NCBI GenBank assembly: GCA_027587225.1
Contig: JAPDDQ010000054.1
Coordinates: 1-44,431, forward strand
Source: Solirubrobacter taibaiensis
GTDB lineage: Bacteria > Actinomycetota > Thermoleophilia > Solirubrobacterales > Solirubrobacteraceae
Length of the DNA stretch: 44,431 nt
Direction: 5' to 3'
The translations under genes were made by a program, and so were the position numbers. Numbering within the stretch: position 1 is the first letter of the stretch; each line of letters starts with the position of its first letter. Of this stretch, positions 15,251 to 23,632 are shown one piece after another. A model generated the notes under the pieces. It had not been told where the DNA came from and ran no database searches. It saw only the letters and a program-made list of their open reading frames with translations.

Positions 15251-17224
15251 TTGACCGAGATCTCCTTCGGTTTCATCGACCGCCGCGTCATGGCGGCGGT
15301 CGAGCGTGTCGCCGCGTCGGACCCCGATCCCGGCGATCCGTTCCGGGGGCTCTACATCTCCGACGAGGTCGCGCTGCGGCTCTCGCAGGGCGACTCGTCG
15401 CTCGACGCGGACGGGCGCCTCCAAGAGGTCGTGCGGGCGCTGGGCCTGGATCTGCTGGAGGCCGCGGTGCTCGCCGTGTGCGCCGCCACCGAGCTCAACC
15501 CCCGCTACGGGCGGCTGTACGCGTACCTGCAGGACGACGTCACGCGCAAGCTGCCGTCGCCGCGACTCGTCGGGCAGCTGCTCGAGGGTGAGGGGCTCAC
15601 GCCCGCGGACGTGATGGTGGCCTTCGACGCGCAAGGGCGCCTGCGAGCCCGCGGCGCGCTGAAGCTGCTCGGGGACGCGCAGACGCCGCTGGCCGAGCGA
15701 CCGATCAAGATCGCCGACCGCCTCGCCGCCGTGCTGCTCGGTGGGCGCATGGACGAGTCCGCCCAGCCGTCGCGGCTGCGGCTGGTCGAGTTGCCGTTGC
15801 ACGCCCCGGGGCGCCAGGAGGCCGTGGACACGATGGCGGCGCTGCTCGCGCGCGAGAGCCATCTGCCGATCGTGCTCGCCGGCCCCGACGCGGACACGCT
15901 GATCGCCACCGCGCTGGGGCGGCCGATGGTGGCCATGCACGTCCGCGACCTCGCGGACAAGGACGTGATGGCCGAGGCCGCGCTGGTCAGCGCGCTCGAG
16001 GGCCGGCCGATCATCTGCGAAGGGCTCGAGGACGTCGAGCCGAGTGAGCGCGGGAAGCTGCTGCGCGCGATCGAGGCGCGCCCTGAGCGGACGCTGCTCG
16101 TCGCCCCGAACCGCACCGCCGCGCTGGCGCTGGGCGAGCGGACCGTGCTGCTGGTCGAGGCCGGCCCGCCGTCGTTCGGCGAGCGCCGCCAGGCCTGGTC
16201 GGACCTCAGCGGTGTGGCCGACACCGAGGACGTGGCGGCGAAGTTCCGGCTCTCGATGACGCAGATCATCGAAGCCGCCGAGGTCGCCCGTCTGTCCGCG
16301 GTCGCCCGCGGCGTGTCCGGTCCCGAGCAGACCGACCTCGACGCCGGCGCCCGCCAGGCCTCCTCGTCCAAGCTGGGCGAGCTCGCCGCGCGCCTCCCGC
16401 CGGGCTATCAGTGGTCGGACCTGGTGGTCCCGCCCAAGCAGGCCGAGCAGCTGCAGTCGATCAGCGCCTACCTGCGCCACCGCGACCGCGTGCTCTCCGA
16501 GTGGGGCTACGAGCGGACCGTCTCCCGCACCCAGGGCCTGAAGGTCCTGTTCGCGGGCGAGTCCGGCACGGGCAAGACGATGGGCGCCCAGGTCATCGCC
16601 GCCGAGCTCGGGCTGGAGATCTTCCGCGTGGACCTCGCGACCACGGTGTCGAAGTACATCGGTGAGACCGAGAAGAACCTGGACCGGATCTTCGGCGCCG
16701 CCGAGGGCTCCAACGCGATCCTCTTCTTCGACGAGGCCGACGCGCTGTTCGGCAAGCGCTCCGAGACCAGCGACTCCCACGACCGCTACGCGAACATCGA
16801 AGTCGCCTACCTGCTGCAGAAGATGGAGGGCTACCCGGGCGCCGTCATCCTCGCGACGAACTTCCGCCGCAACATCGACGACGCCTTCATCCGCCGCCTG
16901 GACTTCGTGATCGACTTCCCCTTCCCGGAGAAGGAGGACCGGCGCCGGATCTGGAACAAGGTCCTGCCGCCCGAGGCGCCGCTCGCCGACGACCTCGATC
17001 TCGACTTCCTGTCGGAGAAGTTCAAGCTGAGCGGCGGCGCGATCCGCAACTGCTCGCTGTCCGCCGCCTTCCAGGCCGCCGACGAGGACTCCGCGATCGC
17101 CATGAAGCACCTCGTCCGCGCCGTCGCCAACGAGTACGGCAAGCAGGGCCGCCTCACGCTCGAGGCCGACTTCGGGATGTTCCACGACGTCATCAAGGTC
17201 GGCGCCCGCGCCAACGGCGGCTAG
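15251..17224 (+). CDS. AAA+ ATPase of the injection system (Pvc15-like)
   Basis: 657 residues. A winged-helix-like N-terminal part (DPFRGLYISDEVALRLSQGD), a degenerate ATPase-like middle region and a C-terminal active AAA+ domain. Walker A is GESGTGKT near residue 436. Walker B is ILFFDEADALFG near residue 490. Sensor 1 is ATNFRRNIDDAF and the arginine finger region FIRRLDFVI. This arrangement matches the Pvc15/Afp15 ATPases found in nearly all eCIS loci, which are required for assembly; it is not a ClpV. The TTG start at 15251 lies 3 bases after the DUF4157 stop; ATG at 15290 is an alternative. Its stop codon shares the CTAG palindrome with the convergent gene ending at 17221. Confidence 0.93.
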   Translation: MTEISFGFIDRRVMAAVERVAASDPDPGDPFRGLYISDEVALRLSQGDSSLDADGRLQEVVRALGLDLLEAAVLAVCAATELNPRYGRLYAYLQDDVTRKLPSPRLVGQLLEGEGLTPADVMVAFDAQGRLRARGALKLLGDAQTPLAERPIKIADRLAAVLLGGRMDESAQPSRLRLVELPLHAPGRQEAVDTMAALLARESHLPIVLAGPDADTLIATALGRPMVAMHVRDLADKDVMAEAALVSALEGRPIICEGLEDVEPSERGKLLRAIEARPERTLLVAPNRTAALALGERTVLLVEAGPPSFGERRQAWSDLSGVADTEDVAAKFRLSMTQIIEAAEVARLSAVARGVSGPEQTDLDAGARQASSSKLGELAARLPPGYQWSDLVVPPKQAEQLQSISAYLRHRDRVLSEWGYERTVSRTQGLKVLFAGESGTGKTMGAQVIAAELGLEIFRVDLATTVSKYIGETEKNLDRIFGAAEGSNAILFFDEADALFGKRSETSDSHDRYANIEVAYLLQKMEGYPGAVILATNFRRNIDDAFIRRLDFVIDFPFPEKEDRRRIWNKVLPPEAPLADDLDLDFLSEKFKLSGGAIRNCSLSAAFQAADEDSAIAMKHLVRAVANEYGKQGRLTLEADFGMFHDVIKVGARANGG

Positions 17225-18090
17225 GGAGCCTTGTCGACCGCGCGGCCGATGTACGGGCCGAGCGTGCGCGAGAAGTTCTGCGTCAGGTGGTCCTGGTCCT
17301 TGTGGACGAGGACGCCGCCGACGACCGGGAAGCACTGCTTGGTGGAGCAGAAGAACGGCGTGAGGTCGATGACGGTGCGGCCGAGCTGCTGCGCGGCGAC
17401 GGCGGTCGCGTCGGTCACGAGGGCGCGGCCCCGCGGGATCGCGCACTGCGTGCCCGGCGTGAGCTTGCGGCGCACCGCACGGCGGATGCAGTCGGGCGTC
17501 GACACGCGCGCGGTGGGGGTGTCGCGGAGCACGAACACGCGCGTGACGGACGGCGGCAGCGCGCGCAGGGCGGCGACGTGGCCCTGGACCTTGTAGCCCA
17601 TGCCCTTCTCGGCCATCGGGAGCCGCGCGTTGTTGGAGACGAACACGGACGCCACGTCCGGGTGCTCGGCGAGCCACGCCACCACGCGCTGGTTGTAAGC
17701 CACGCAATCACTGGCGCCCGCCTCGGTCGGCGCGGGCTCCGAGTAGGAGAACGGGCAGTGCGGGCGGGCGAACTCGACCACGCGCCAGCGGCGGGACTTC
17801 GCGAGCGCGTCCATCCCGGCCCGCCAGTGCCCGGCGTGCGAGTCGCCGACCAGCGCGACGGTCGCCAGCGGGACGTGCGAGCCGTACGTGCACGAGTCGG
17901 CGAGGTCGCCGCGCGCGCAGGCGACGTTCGGCGTGATCAGCGCCTCGTCGGGCGTCGGCGTGACGCGCTTGCTGTCGTCGACGCACATCTTCTCGGGGTC
18001 CCTCGCGGCCGCGCCCACGCACTGCTTCTGGGCAGCGTCGGCCGTGCCGGCGAACAGCGCCAGCACGATGACCGCGAGGGCAACTTTCAC
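17221..18090 (-). CDS. Secreted SGNH-fold protein (acyltransferase-partner type)
   Basis: 289 residues from the GTG at 18090, giving a signal peptide VKVALAVIVLALFAGTADA. The SGNH serine is Ser84 in VALVGDSHAGHW and the C-terminal Asp/His pair is in HKDQDHL (Asp265, His268). The sequence is of the type usually fused behind acyltransferase-3 O-acetylases, with conserved cysteines (PHCPFSY, DCVAYNQ, PDCIRR, FFCSTKQCFP). Here it stands alone. It probably transfers or removes acetyl groups on a surface polymer on the outer side of the membrane. The start overlaps the preceding small gene by 4 bases (GTGA), so these are translationally coupled. Last gene of the leftward block. Confidence 0.86.
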   Translation of the reverse strand: MKVALAVIVLALFAGTADAAQKQCVGAAARDPEKMCVDDSKRVTPTPDEALITPNVACARGDLADSCTYGSHVPLATVALVGDSHAGHWRAGMDALAKSRRWRVVEFARPHCPFSYSEPAPTEAGASDCVAYNQRVVAWLAEHPDVASVFVSNNARLPMAEKGMGYKVQGHVAALRALPPSVTRVFVLRDTPTARVSTPDCIRRAVRRKLTPGTQCAIPRGRALVTDATAVAAQQLGRTVIDLTPFFCSTKQCFPVVGGVLVHKDQDHLTQNFSRTLGPYIGRAVDKAP

Positions 18091-18425
18091 GTGTTCTGCT
18101 GGTACGTCAACGTGACCTTCTTGCCACCGCTGCGCGAGCAGGTGACGCGGCCGTTGATCTCGGTGGAGATCGTGGTGCGGGTCTCGCGGCACGAGAACTT
18201 GCGGACCTTGGAGACGCAGCGGCCCTTGTCGCCAGTCTTGGTCCGGCACTTGTGGAACGCGAGCGCGACCTTGGAGGCTTCGCTGCAGCTGACCTTGGTC
18301 GCCTTCAGCGACGTGAAGTAGCCGGAGTCCGGGTACTTCGGCGGCGTGCAGGTCGCAGCTTGCGCCGACGCGGGCAGGGCCACGAGGAACGCCAGGGCGG
18401 CGACGAAAACGGCGATACGAGACAT
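18087..18425 (-). CDS. Small cysteine-rich secreted protein
   Basis: 112 residues from the ATG at 18425, supported by an AAGGA ribosome binding site. The signal peptide MSRIAVFVAALAFLVALPASAQA is clear. The mature ~89 residues carry six cysteines (TCTPP, VSCSEA, HKCR, GRCVS, FSCRE, VTCSRS), enough for three disulfides, and are strongly basic. I recognise no characterised family; such small exported proteins recur in this bacterial group. It sits between the two SGNH genes and is coupled to the downstream one. It could bind the surface polymer modified by this operon (inference). The longer frame to 18506 is rejected because it would place the signal peptide internally. Confidence 0.78.
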   Translation of the reverse strand: MSRIAVFVAALAFLVALPASAQAATCTPPKYPDSGYFTSLKATKVSCSEASKVALAFHKCRTKTGDKGRCVSKVRKFSCRETRTTISTEINGRVTCSRSGGKKVTLTYQQNT

Positions 18426-18438
18426 GTGGTGCGGTCCT

Positions 18439-19449
18439 TCAGTAGGTGAAATCCTGTCCGAGTCTCGCCAAAACCGTCTCGGCGAGCAACCCGGCACCCT
18501 CATCATTTAGGTGGATCCCGTCAGCGGCCCGAACGATGCGGCGTCGCCCGTCGATCGAGATCGCGTCCTGGTATCCGCGGGGCGCGAACTGCGCCACCGT
18601 ATCGATCACGCGGACCTGACTGGCCCAGGGCTGCGCCGCGACGCGCACGGCGGCGTTGACGACGCGCCCGATCTTGGCACGCTCGGCGTCCTCCGGCGTG
18701 GGCACGGTGATCCAGTACACCCGCGAGTTCCCGCCCTGGCGGTAGGTGTCCACCATCCGGCGCGCGCGGTTGGCGTACAACGCCGCCCAGTCGGCCGAGC
18801 AGCACTCGACCTCCTTGCCGCTCGCGTCCTCCATCGGGAAGCCCTCGTTGGCGCCGATGAACACGATGGTCGCGTCCGGCTGCTCCTTGCGCACCTGCGT
18901 GGTCGAGAGCTCACCCCAGTCGAGCAGGAAGGCCTTGGAGATGCCGGTGCCGAGGCGCACGTCCGGCACGACCTTCACGCCGCGGTCCGCCAGCGCCTCG
19001 GCGAGCTTCGCGTCCAGCGGCTGCGTCATCGAGTCGCCGGTCACGAGCAGCGTCCGCAGGCGCTCCTTCCGCGGCGCGGCCGCGCCGATCGTCGACGGGT
19101 CGAACGCGTCCTTGGTGACCGGCGGCAGCTCGCCCCCGGCCTGCGCGGCAATGTTCTCGAACCCGCCGCCGCTGTCGAGCGCCTCGTCGGGTGAGAGGAA
19201 CGCGAGCGCGTCGTCGACGGCGTCGCCGAACGGCAGCGCGTCGGCGATCGCGCCCGCCGGCTCGCCGAAGAACAGCACGACGTCGCGATCCCAGCCCGGG
19301 TCCATCCGCTCGCCCTGCGCGCGCAGCCCGTCGCCCTTGACCACCACGAGCAGCGCCGCGCACACGAGCAGCGCAAGGATGCCGTCGCGCGCCCGGAACC
19401 GGGTCAGCCCGTTGCGGTCGAAGCGGTTCATCAGGGAGTCGTCGGGCAT
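18439..19449 (-). CDS. Membrane-anchored SGNH hydrolase/acetyltransferase (DUF459-like)
   Basis: 336 residues. One N-terminal transmembrane helix (about 23-39) anchors an extracytoplasmic domain. SGNH motifs are present: block I LLVTGDSMTQ (Ser140), block III FIGANEGFP, block V AADGIHLNDEG (Asp310, His313). The family (DUF459, AlgJ/PatB-like role) works with MBOAT proteins to move acetyl groups onto extracellular polysaccharide or peptidoglycan. The start codon overlaps the stop of the MBOAT gene (TGATG), so the two are translationally coupled, a classic AlgI-AlgJ or PatA-PatB arrangement. The acceptor cannot be told from sequence. Confidence 0.87.
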   Translation of the reverse strand: MPDDSLMNRFDRNGLTRFRARDGILALLVCAALLVVVKGDGLRAQGERMDPGWDRDVVLFFGEPAGAIADALPFGDAVDDALAFLSPDEALDSGGGFENIAAQAGGELPPVTKDAFDPSTIGAAAPRKERLRTLLVTGDSMTQPLDAKLAEALADRGVKVVPDVRLGTGISKAFLLDWGELSTTQVRKEQPDATIVFIGANEGFPMEDASGKEVECCSADWAALYANRARRMVDTYRQGGNSRVYWITVPTPEDAERAKIGRVVNAAVRVAAQPWASQVRVIDTVAQFAPRGYQDAISIDGRRRIVRAADGIHLNDEGAGLLAETVLARLGQDFTY

Positions 19450-20840
19450 CAGAATCGGAAGTAGATGAAGGGCGCCACGCCCTGGCTGGAGACGGTCGCC
19501 GCGACGAGCGCGATGACCACGGCGAGACCTGCCCCGAGCAACACCGGGTTGGTGCGTTCGATGCGCACCTGCACCCGCTCGACCGTCCGTTCAGGCACCA
19601 GCTGCAGCCCGATCACGGCGAGCACCATCAGCGCGACCGGCACCGTGAACAGGGTGGCAGGGCCGGGCTCGAACATGCGCGCCATGTAGTCCCCGAAGAT
19701 GTCCATGTTCGGCGAGCGGAACAGGATCCAGCCGAACACGACGAGGTGGAACGTCACCGCCCACCGCAGCCACGAGGGGAACGTGATCCGCGCGCCCCAC
19801 GCCCGCTCCACACAGAGCATCGCGCCGTGGAACACGCCCCAGAGCACGAACGGCCACGCCGCCCCGTGCCACAGCCCGCCCAGGACCATCGTCAGCATCA
19901 GGTTCCGGTACGTCTTCCAGCGGCCCTTGCGGTTGCCGCCGAGCGGGATGTAGAGGAAGTCGCGCAGGAAGCGCGAGAGCGTCATGTGCCAGCGCCGCCA
20001 GAAGTCGCTGAAGCCCGTTGCGCGGTAGGGCGAGCGGAAGTTCTGCGGGAACACGTAGCCGAGCAGCAGCGCGAGCCCGATCGCCATGTCCGTGTAGCCG
20101 GAGAAGTCGCAGTAGATCTGGGCGGTGTAGGCGTACGCGGCGAGCCACAGGTCCGGCGCGGCGTACGCGTCCGGCACCGCGAACACGGGGTCCACGACCT
20201 CCCGCGCCAGCGTGTCCGCGATCGCCAGCTTCTTCACCAGCCCGAGCGCGATCAGGGCGATGCCGGAACCCACCGCCACCTTGCGCGGATCGGGCGGCTG
20301 CTGGAGCTGCGGCAGGAACTCCCGTGCCCGCACGATCGGCCCGGCGACCAGGTGCGGGAAGAACGACAGGTAGATCGTGACGTCGATCATCGAGGCCGGC
20401 TCCACGAGCCGGCGCTTGACGTCCACCACGTACGAGATGGCCTGGAAGGTGAAGAACGAGACGCCGACCGGCAGCGCGATCGTCAGCAGCGGCAACGGCA
20501 TGCCCACGCCCGTGCCGCGCAGCGCGTCGTCCACCCCGGAGACGAAGAACCCGTAGTACTTGAAGACGCCGAGCGTCAACAGGTCCAGCGTCACCGCCAC
20601 GCCCAGGATCCACGACCGCGCCCGCTCGTCGGACGTCCGCGCGATCAGCTGCGCGGCGCACTGGTTCCCGACCGTGATCCCCGCCAGCAGCAGGCAAAAG
20701 CGCCAGTCCGCGTAGCCGTAGAAGACGTAGCTCGCGACGATGATGAACGGCTTCCAGATGGCCTGCCGCTTCATCAGCGCCCACGAGACAACGAGGACGA
20801 CCGGGAAGAACAGCGCGAACTGGACGGTCGGGAAAAGCAC
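19449..20840 (-). CDS. MBOAT-family O-acyltransferase (AlgI/PatA-like)
   Basis: 463-residue polytopic membrane protein with about ten to twelve hydrophobic helices. MBOAT landmarks: MLFPTVQFALFF at the start, LPVGVSFFTFQAISYVVDV, CDFSGYTDMAIG, FWRRWHMTLSRFLRDFLYIPLGGNR, and GGLWHGAAW with the invariant catalytic His325. It matches the AlgI family that passes acetyl groups across the membrane to a partner for O-acetylation of alginate, peptidoglycan (PatA) or other polymers. The partner is the coupled SGNH gene downstream. It lies 18 bases after the methyltransferase gene, so the five leftward genes form one probable operon interrupting the injection-system locus. Confidence 0.95.
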   Translation of the reverse strand: MLFPTVQFALFFPVVLVVSWALMKRQAIWKPFIIVASYVFYGYADWRFCLLLAGITVGNQCAAQLIARTSDERARSWILGVAVTLDLLTLGVFKYYGFFVSGVDDALRGTGVGMPLPLLTIALPVGVSFFTFQAISYVVDVKRRLVEPASMIDVTIYLSFFPHLVAGPIVRAREFLPQLQQPPDPRKVAVGSGIALIALGLVKKLAIADTLAREVVDPVFAVPDAYAAPDLWLAAYAYTAQIYCDFSGYTDMAIGLALLLGYVFPQNFRSPYRATGFSDFWRRWHMTLSRFLRDFLYIPLGGNRKGRWKTYRNLMLTMVLGGLWHGAAWPFVLWGVFHGAMLCVERAWGARITFPSWLRWAVTFHLVVFGWILFRSPNMDIFGDYMARMFEPGPATLFTVPVALMVLAVIGLQLVPERTVERVQVRIERTNPVLLGAGLAVVIALVAATVSSQGVAPFIYFRF

Positions 20841-20858
20841 GGCGGAGGACTGTAGGAA

Positions 20859-22274
20859 TCAGGGTTCCAGCAGGAACAAACGCGTCAGCTCGACCAGGTT
20901 GCGCTCAAGGTCGTGCTCGTTGAGCTCGATGCCCACCGCCTCGGCCAGGTCGGCGCGGATCGCCGCCCGGTCGCGCGTCCCGTCCAGCAGCGTGATCAGC
21001 TTGCGCGCCGCCGGCTCCTCCATCCGCACCCGCATGTAGGCGAGCGAGACCATGTCGGCGCCCCGCGCCGCCTGCCAGCGCGCCAACCTCGACGCCGTCG
21101 GCCGCTCGCCCGGCTCCGTCGCCGCACGCAGCGCCCCGGCATGCGGCATCAGGCGCTCACGCCGGAAGCCGTCGAGCAAGGCCTGCGCCAGTGCTTCCGG
21201 CTCCGCCCCGAGGAGCTCCTGCAGCGTCGCGAAGGAGACCGCGCGGGGGCGCTGTTGATCGAGCACGCGGAACGCGTCCGCGGTCAGCCCGACCTCGAGC
21301 GGCTCGGCGTTCGGGCGGACCGCCCAGTGCAGGCCCATGGTCCGTTCGGGCAGCGCCTCGACCGTCGCCTCCGGGCCGCCCGCGTGGCAGACGATGCTCT
21401 GGCGGAAGTGGCGTCCGATCAGCAGGTCGCTGAGGTTCTCGAACGCGATCCGGTCGCCGTCCGCGAGCTCCCACACGTGCGGCTCGACACCCGCGGGGAG
21501 CATCTCCGACCGCAGGCTGTACAGGTCCGCTTCCCCCACGTAGGCGAGCCCGTGTCCGGCGGCGTGGCCGGCGAACTCCGCGAACCAGCGGGGCTTCCAG
21601 TTCTCGCTCAGGTCGTCGTGCACGAGCCGGTAGCTCTGGGCGTCCGCCAGGGCCGGCACCTCGCGCCCGAGCAGCATGCCGTAGGTGTCGGAGTCGCTCA
21701 CCCGCTGCTCGTTGAGGAACCGGTAGAGCTCCTGCGCCTTCGCGGCCTTGGCCTCCGCGCCGACCGCGTCGCGGGCGTGCCACAGGCCGGCGTCGCGCAA
21801 CAGGCGCCGGAAGTAGCCGCCGGGCTGCGCGTTGAAGGAGACGTACGCGATCCCGCCGGGCGCGAGCGAGGCCTTGATCGTCTGCAGCAGCGCGTCGTCG
21901 ACCTCCTCCGGGATCCAGCCGTACACGCCGTGGGCGATCACATAGTCGAATTGGCCCAGCTTCCCGTTCGTCAGTCCGCGGACGTCCTCCACCCGGAACT
22001 CGGCGTTCGTGAGCCCGATCTCGCGCACCGCGAGCTGCGCTTCGGCGATGGCGGTCGGGGCGAGATCCACCCCCACCACGCTCAGGCCGGGTGTGGCCGC
22101 CGCCATCGCCAGCAGGTTGCCGCCGGCGCCGCAGCCGATCTCCAACACGCGTGAGGCGAACGGATCGGGCGGCTCGAGGCCGTGCAGGGTCGCGACCGTA
22201 CCCAGCCGGTCCGGATGCGTCTGTGCATACGGAAAGTTGGAGTAACGAACTTCGTCATAGATCGTCTGTGCCAT
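20859..22274 (-). CDS. SAM-dependent methyltransferase with methyltransferase regulatory domain
   Basis: 471 residues. N-terminal class I methyltransferase: SAM-binding VLEIGCGAGGNLLAMA (about 43-58), an acidic residue after strand 2 in VVGVDLAPTAI, and DYVIAHGVYGWIP. Residues 210-310 match the methyltransferase regulatory domain found in bacterial proteins (SYRLVHDDLSENWKPRWFAEFAGHAAGHGLAYVGEADL). A C-terminal helical part follows (to FLLEP). ATG at 22274 is preferred (MAQTIYDEVRYSNFPYAQTHPD matches the family start). Target unknown: a small molecule or surface glycan are both possible. It is divergent from the Pvc16 gene across 50 bases and heads the leftward block. Confidence 0.9.
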   Translation of the reverse strand: MAQTIYDEVRYSNFPYAQTHPDRLGTVATLHGLEPPDPFASRVLEIGCGAGGNLLAMAAATPGLSVVGVDLAPTAIAEAQLAVREIGLTNAEFRVEDVRGLTNGKLGQFDYVIAHGVYGWIPEEVDDALLQTIKASLAPGGIAYVSFNAQPGGYFRRLLRDAGLWHARDAVGAEAKAAKAQELYRFLNEQRVSDSDTYGMLLGREVPALADAQSYRLVHDDLSENWKPRWFAEFAGHAAGHGLAYVGEADLYSLRSEMLPAGVEPHVWELADGDRIAFENLSDLLIGRHFRQSIVCHAGGPEATVEALPERTMGLHWAVRPNAEPLEVGLTADAFRVLDQQRPRAVSFATLQELLGAEPEALAQALLDGFRRERLMPHAGALRAATEPGERPTASRLARWQAARGADMVSLAYMRVRMEEPAARKLITLLDGTRDRAAIRADLAEAVGIELNEHDLERNLVELTRLFLLEP

Positions 22275-22287
22275 CGGGCGGGAATCT

Positions 22288-22317
22288 TCACACCGCAACC
22301 CACGTCATAGGTAGGGT
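22288..22317 (+). promoter_or_regulatory. Probable leaderless promoter of the main injection-system operon
   Basis: TTCACA (22288-22293), an 18-base spacer and TAGGGT (22312-22317), followed by exactly 7 bases and the GTG at 22325. There is no ribosome binding site before this GTG. If correct, this is the master promoter for the long rightward operon. Confidence 0.55.
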
Positions 22318-22324
22318 GCCCAAC

Positions 22325-23173
22325 GTGCTGACGATCAACGTGCCGCTGAACACGATGCTCGCGGACCTCGACGAGACGCTGCGCGACCTGCTGAAGGCCG
22401 AGCTCGAGCGTCACGGTTTCGAGGGCGTGGACATCGAGTTCGATGCTCCTTCACGGGAGTGGTCGGGTCAGCTCTCCAAACCGACGGTCAACCTCTTCCT
22501 GTACGACCTGCGTGAGGCCGAGAGCCTGCGCACCAGCGAATGGCCGCGGGCCACCAGCAGCAACGGCCGCCGCGTCGAGACGCGGCCGCCGATGATGATG
22601 GAGTGCTCGTACGCCGTGACCGCCTGGACACAGGCCGTCGAGGACGAGCATCGCCTGCTGAGCCAGGTCCTCGCGATCCTCTTCGCCTATCCCCAGATCC
22701 CCGAGGAGCGCCTGAACGGGCGGCTCGCCGGCGGGGCGCAGGCGTACCCCATCAAAGGGCGGATCGGGCAGGGCAAGGGCGAGAAGGCGGACTTCTGGAG
22801 CGCCGTGGGCGGCCAGTACAAGGTCTCCCTCGACTACGTCGTGCGGCTCTCGGTGGAGTCCGGCGCTCGTGTCGAGCGTGGCCCGGAGGTCCGTACGCAG
22901 ACGATTCGCACCTCGCTGACCGACGCCCCGCGCACCGTGCTGGAGATGCACCGCTCCACCGGGCGGGTCAGCGACAAGTCCGGCGAGCCGGTGCCGGACG
23001 TGTGGGTCACGCTGCCCGATCTCGGCGCCTGGTCGTCCAGCAACCCGCAGGGCACGTTCCGTTTCGACCGCCTTCCCCCCGGCCTGCACCGGCTACTCGC
23101 CCGCACCGCCGACGGCCGCGAGGCCGACGCGCTGCTGCAAGTCCCCGGAGCAGGTGTAGATCTCGTCATATGA
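22325..23173 (+). CDS. Tail terminator, Pvc16/DUF4255 family, with fused carboxypeptidase-regulatory-like domain
   Basis: 282 residues. Residues 1-190 are the Pvc16 N-terminal (DUF4255) family: LNTMLADLDETLRDLL, KPTVNLFLYDLREA, MMMECSYAVTAWTQ, LLSQVLAILFAYPQIP. In Afp and PVC particles this protein caps the top of the tube and sheath and stops polymerisation. The last ~75 residues form an additional beta-sandwich of carboxypeptidase-regulatory type (TGRVSDKSGEPVPDVWVTLPDLG ... FRFDRLPPGLHRLLAR), not present in the minimal family member. The GTG start follows a TANNNT element by 7 bases. First gene of the structural operon. Confidence 0.92.
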   Translation: MLTINVPLNTMLADLDETLRDLLKAELERHGFEGVDIEFDAPSREWSGQLSKPTVNLFLYDLREAESLRTSEWPRATSSNGRRVETRPPMMMECSYAVTAWTQAVEDEHRLLSQVLAILFAYPQIPEERLNGRLAGGAQAYPIKGRIGQGKGEKADFWSAVGGQYKVSLDYVVRLSVESGARVERGPEVRTQTIRTSLTDAPRTVLEMHRSTGRVSDKSGEPVPDVWVTLPDLGAWSSSNPQGTFRFDRLPPGLHRLLARTADGREADALLQVPGAGVDLVI

Positions 23174-23254
23174 GCAAGCGTCACGGCACGGATTGCCCAA
23201 ATGGCTGCCTGTCAGCCTCTGGCCTTCCCGAAGGATCCGAAGCAAGGTGTGGGC

Positions 23255-23623
23255 ATGGCGATTGAGCCCGGCCCCCGCGTCCTGCTCGGAAACCTCGGAC
23301 CGATCATGCGAGTCGGCATGAATCGTGTCCTCATCGAGGAGGGCTGCGAAGTGGTCGGTCATGAGGACCGGCCCAGCGCCATCATCGGGGCCGCGCATCG
23401 ACTGCGCCCCGACATCGTGGTGCTCGATCTGGACAACGGGTCCTCGCATGAGCTGGCTCAGCTCGTGCGCGGCGCGTCTCCGGAAACCACCGTCGTGCTC
23501 TGGGCCCGCGAAGAGGACTTGATGGAAGTCCTCGAGCCGGTCTGGAATACATCTCGCCTCGTCGCCGTCCCGATTGTCGAGCGACTGCGAAGCGAACTGA
23601 GCGGCCAGCACGTCCACGAGTGA
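23255..23623 (+). CDS. Degenerate response-regulator receiver-domain protein
   Basis: About 122 residues with receiver-domain (CheY) character: RVLLGNLGPIMRVGMNRVLIEEGCEVVGHE, then LRPDIVVLDLD with Asp at the phospho-acceptor position. The acidic pair after strand 1 is missing (LLGNLGP where DDH would be expected), and no clear conserved Lys is found after strand 5. No DNA-binding output domain is attached. It is probably a pseudo-receiver acting by protein-protein contact. ATG 23255 is preferred because AAGGTG precedes it and the domain starts there; ATG 23201 (140 residues) is possible but has no ribosome binding site. It lies between the terminator and sheath genes and ends 9 bases before the sheath gene, so it is part of the operon. 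Confidence 0.72.
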   Translation: MAIEPGPRVLLGNLGPIMRVGMNRVLIEEGCEVVGHEDRPSAIIGAAHRLRPDIVVLDLDNGSSHELAQLVRGASPETTVVLWAREEDLMEVLEPVWNTSRLVAVPIVERLRSELSGQHVHE

Positions 23624-23628
23624 AGGAG
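23623..23628 (+). promoter_or_regulatory. Ribosome binding site of the sheath gene
   Basis: AAGGAG just upstream of the sheath ATG at 23633, overlapping the end of the receiver gene. It is among the better Shine-Dalgarno matches in the operon, as expected for the most abundant structural protein. Confidence 0.6.
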
Positions 23629-23632
23629 TGAC

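Noticed and set aside
14501..17707. 1068-codon minus-strand frame opposite the AAA+ ATPase
   Set aside because: It reads antisense to Walker A/B and has no recognisable fold; Arg/Leu/Val/Gly bias is typical of a shadow frame.
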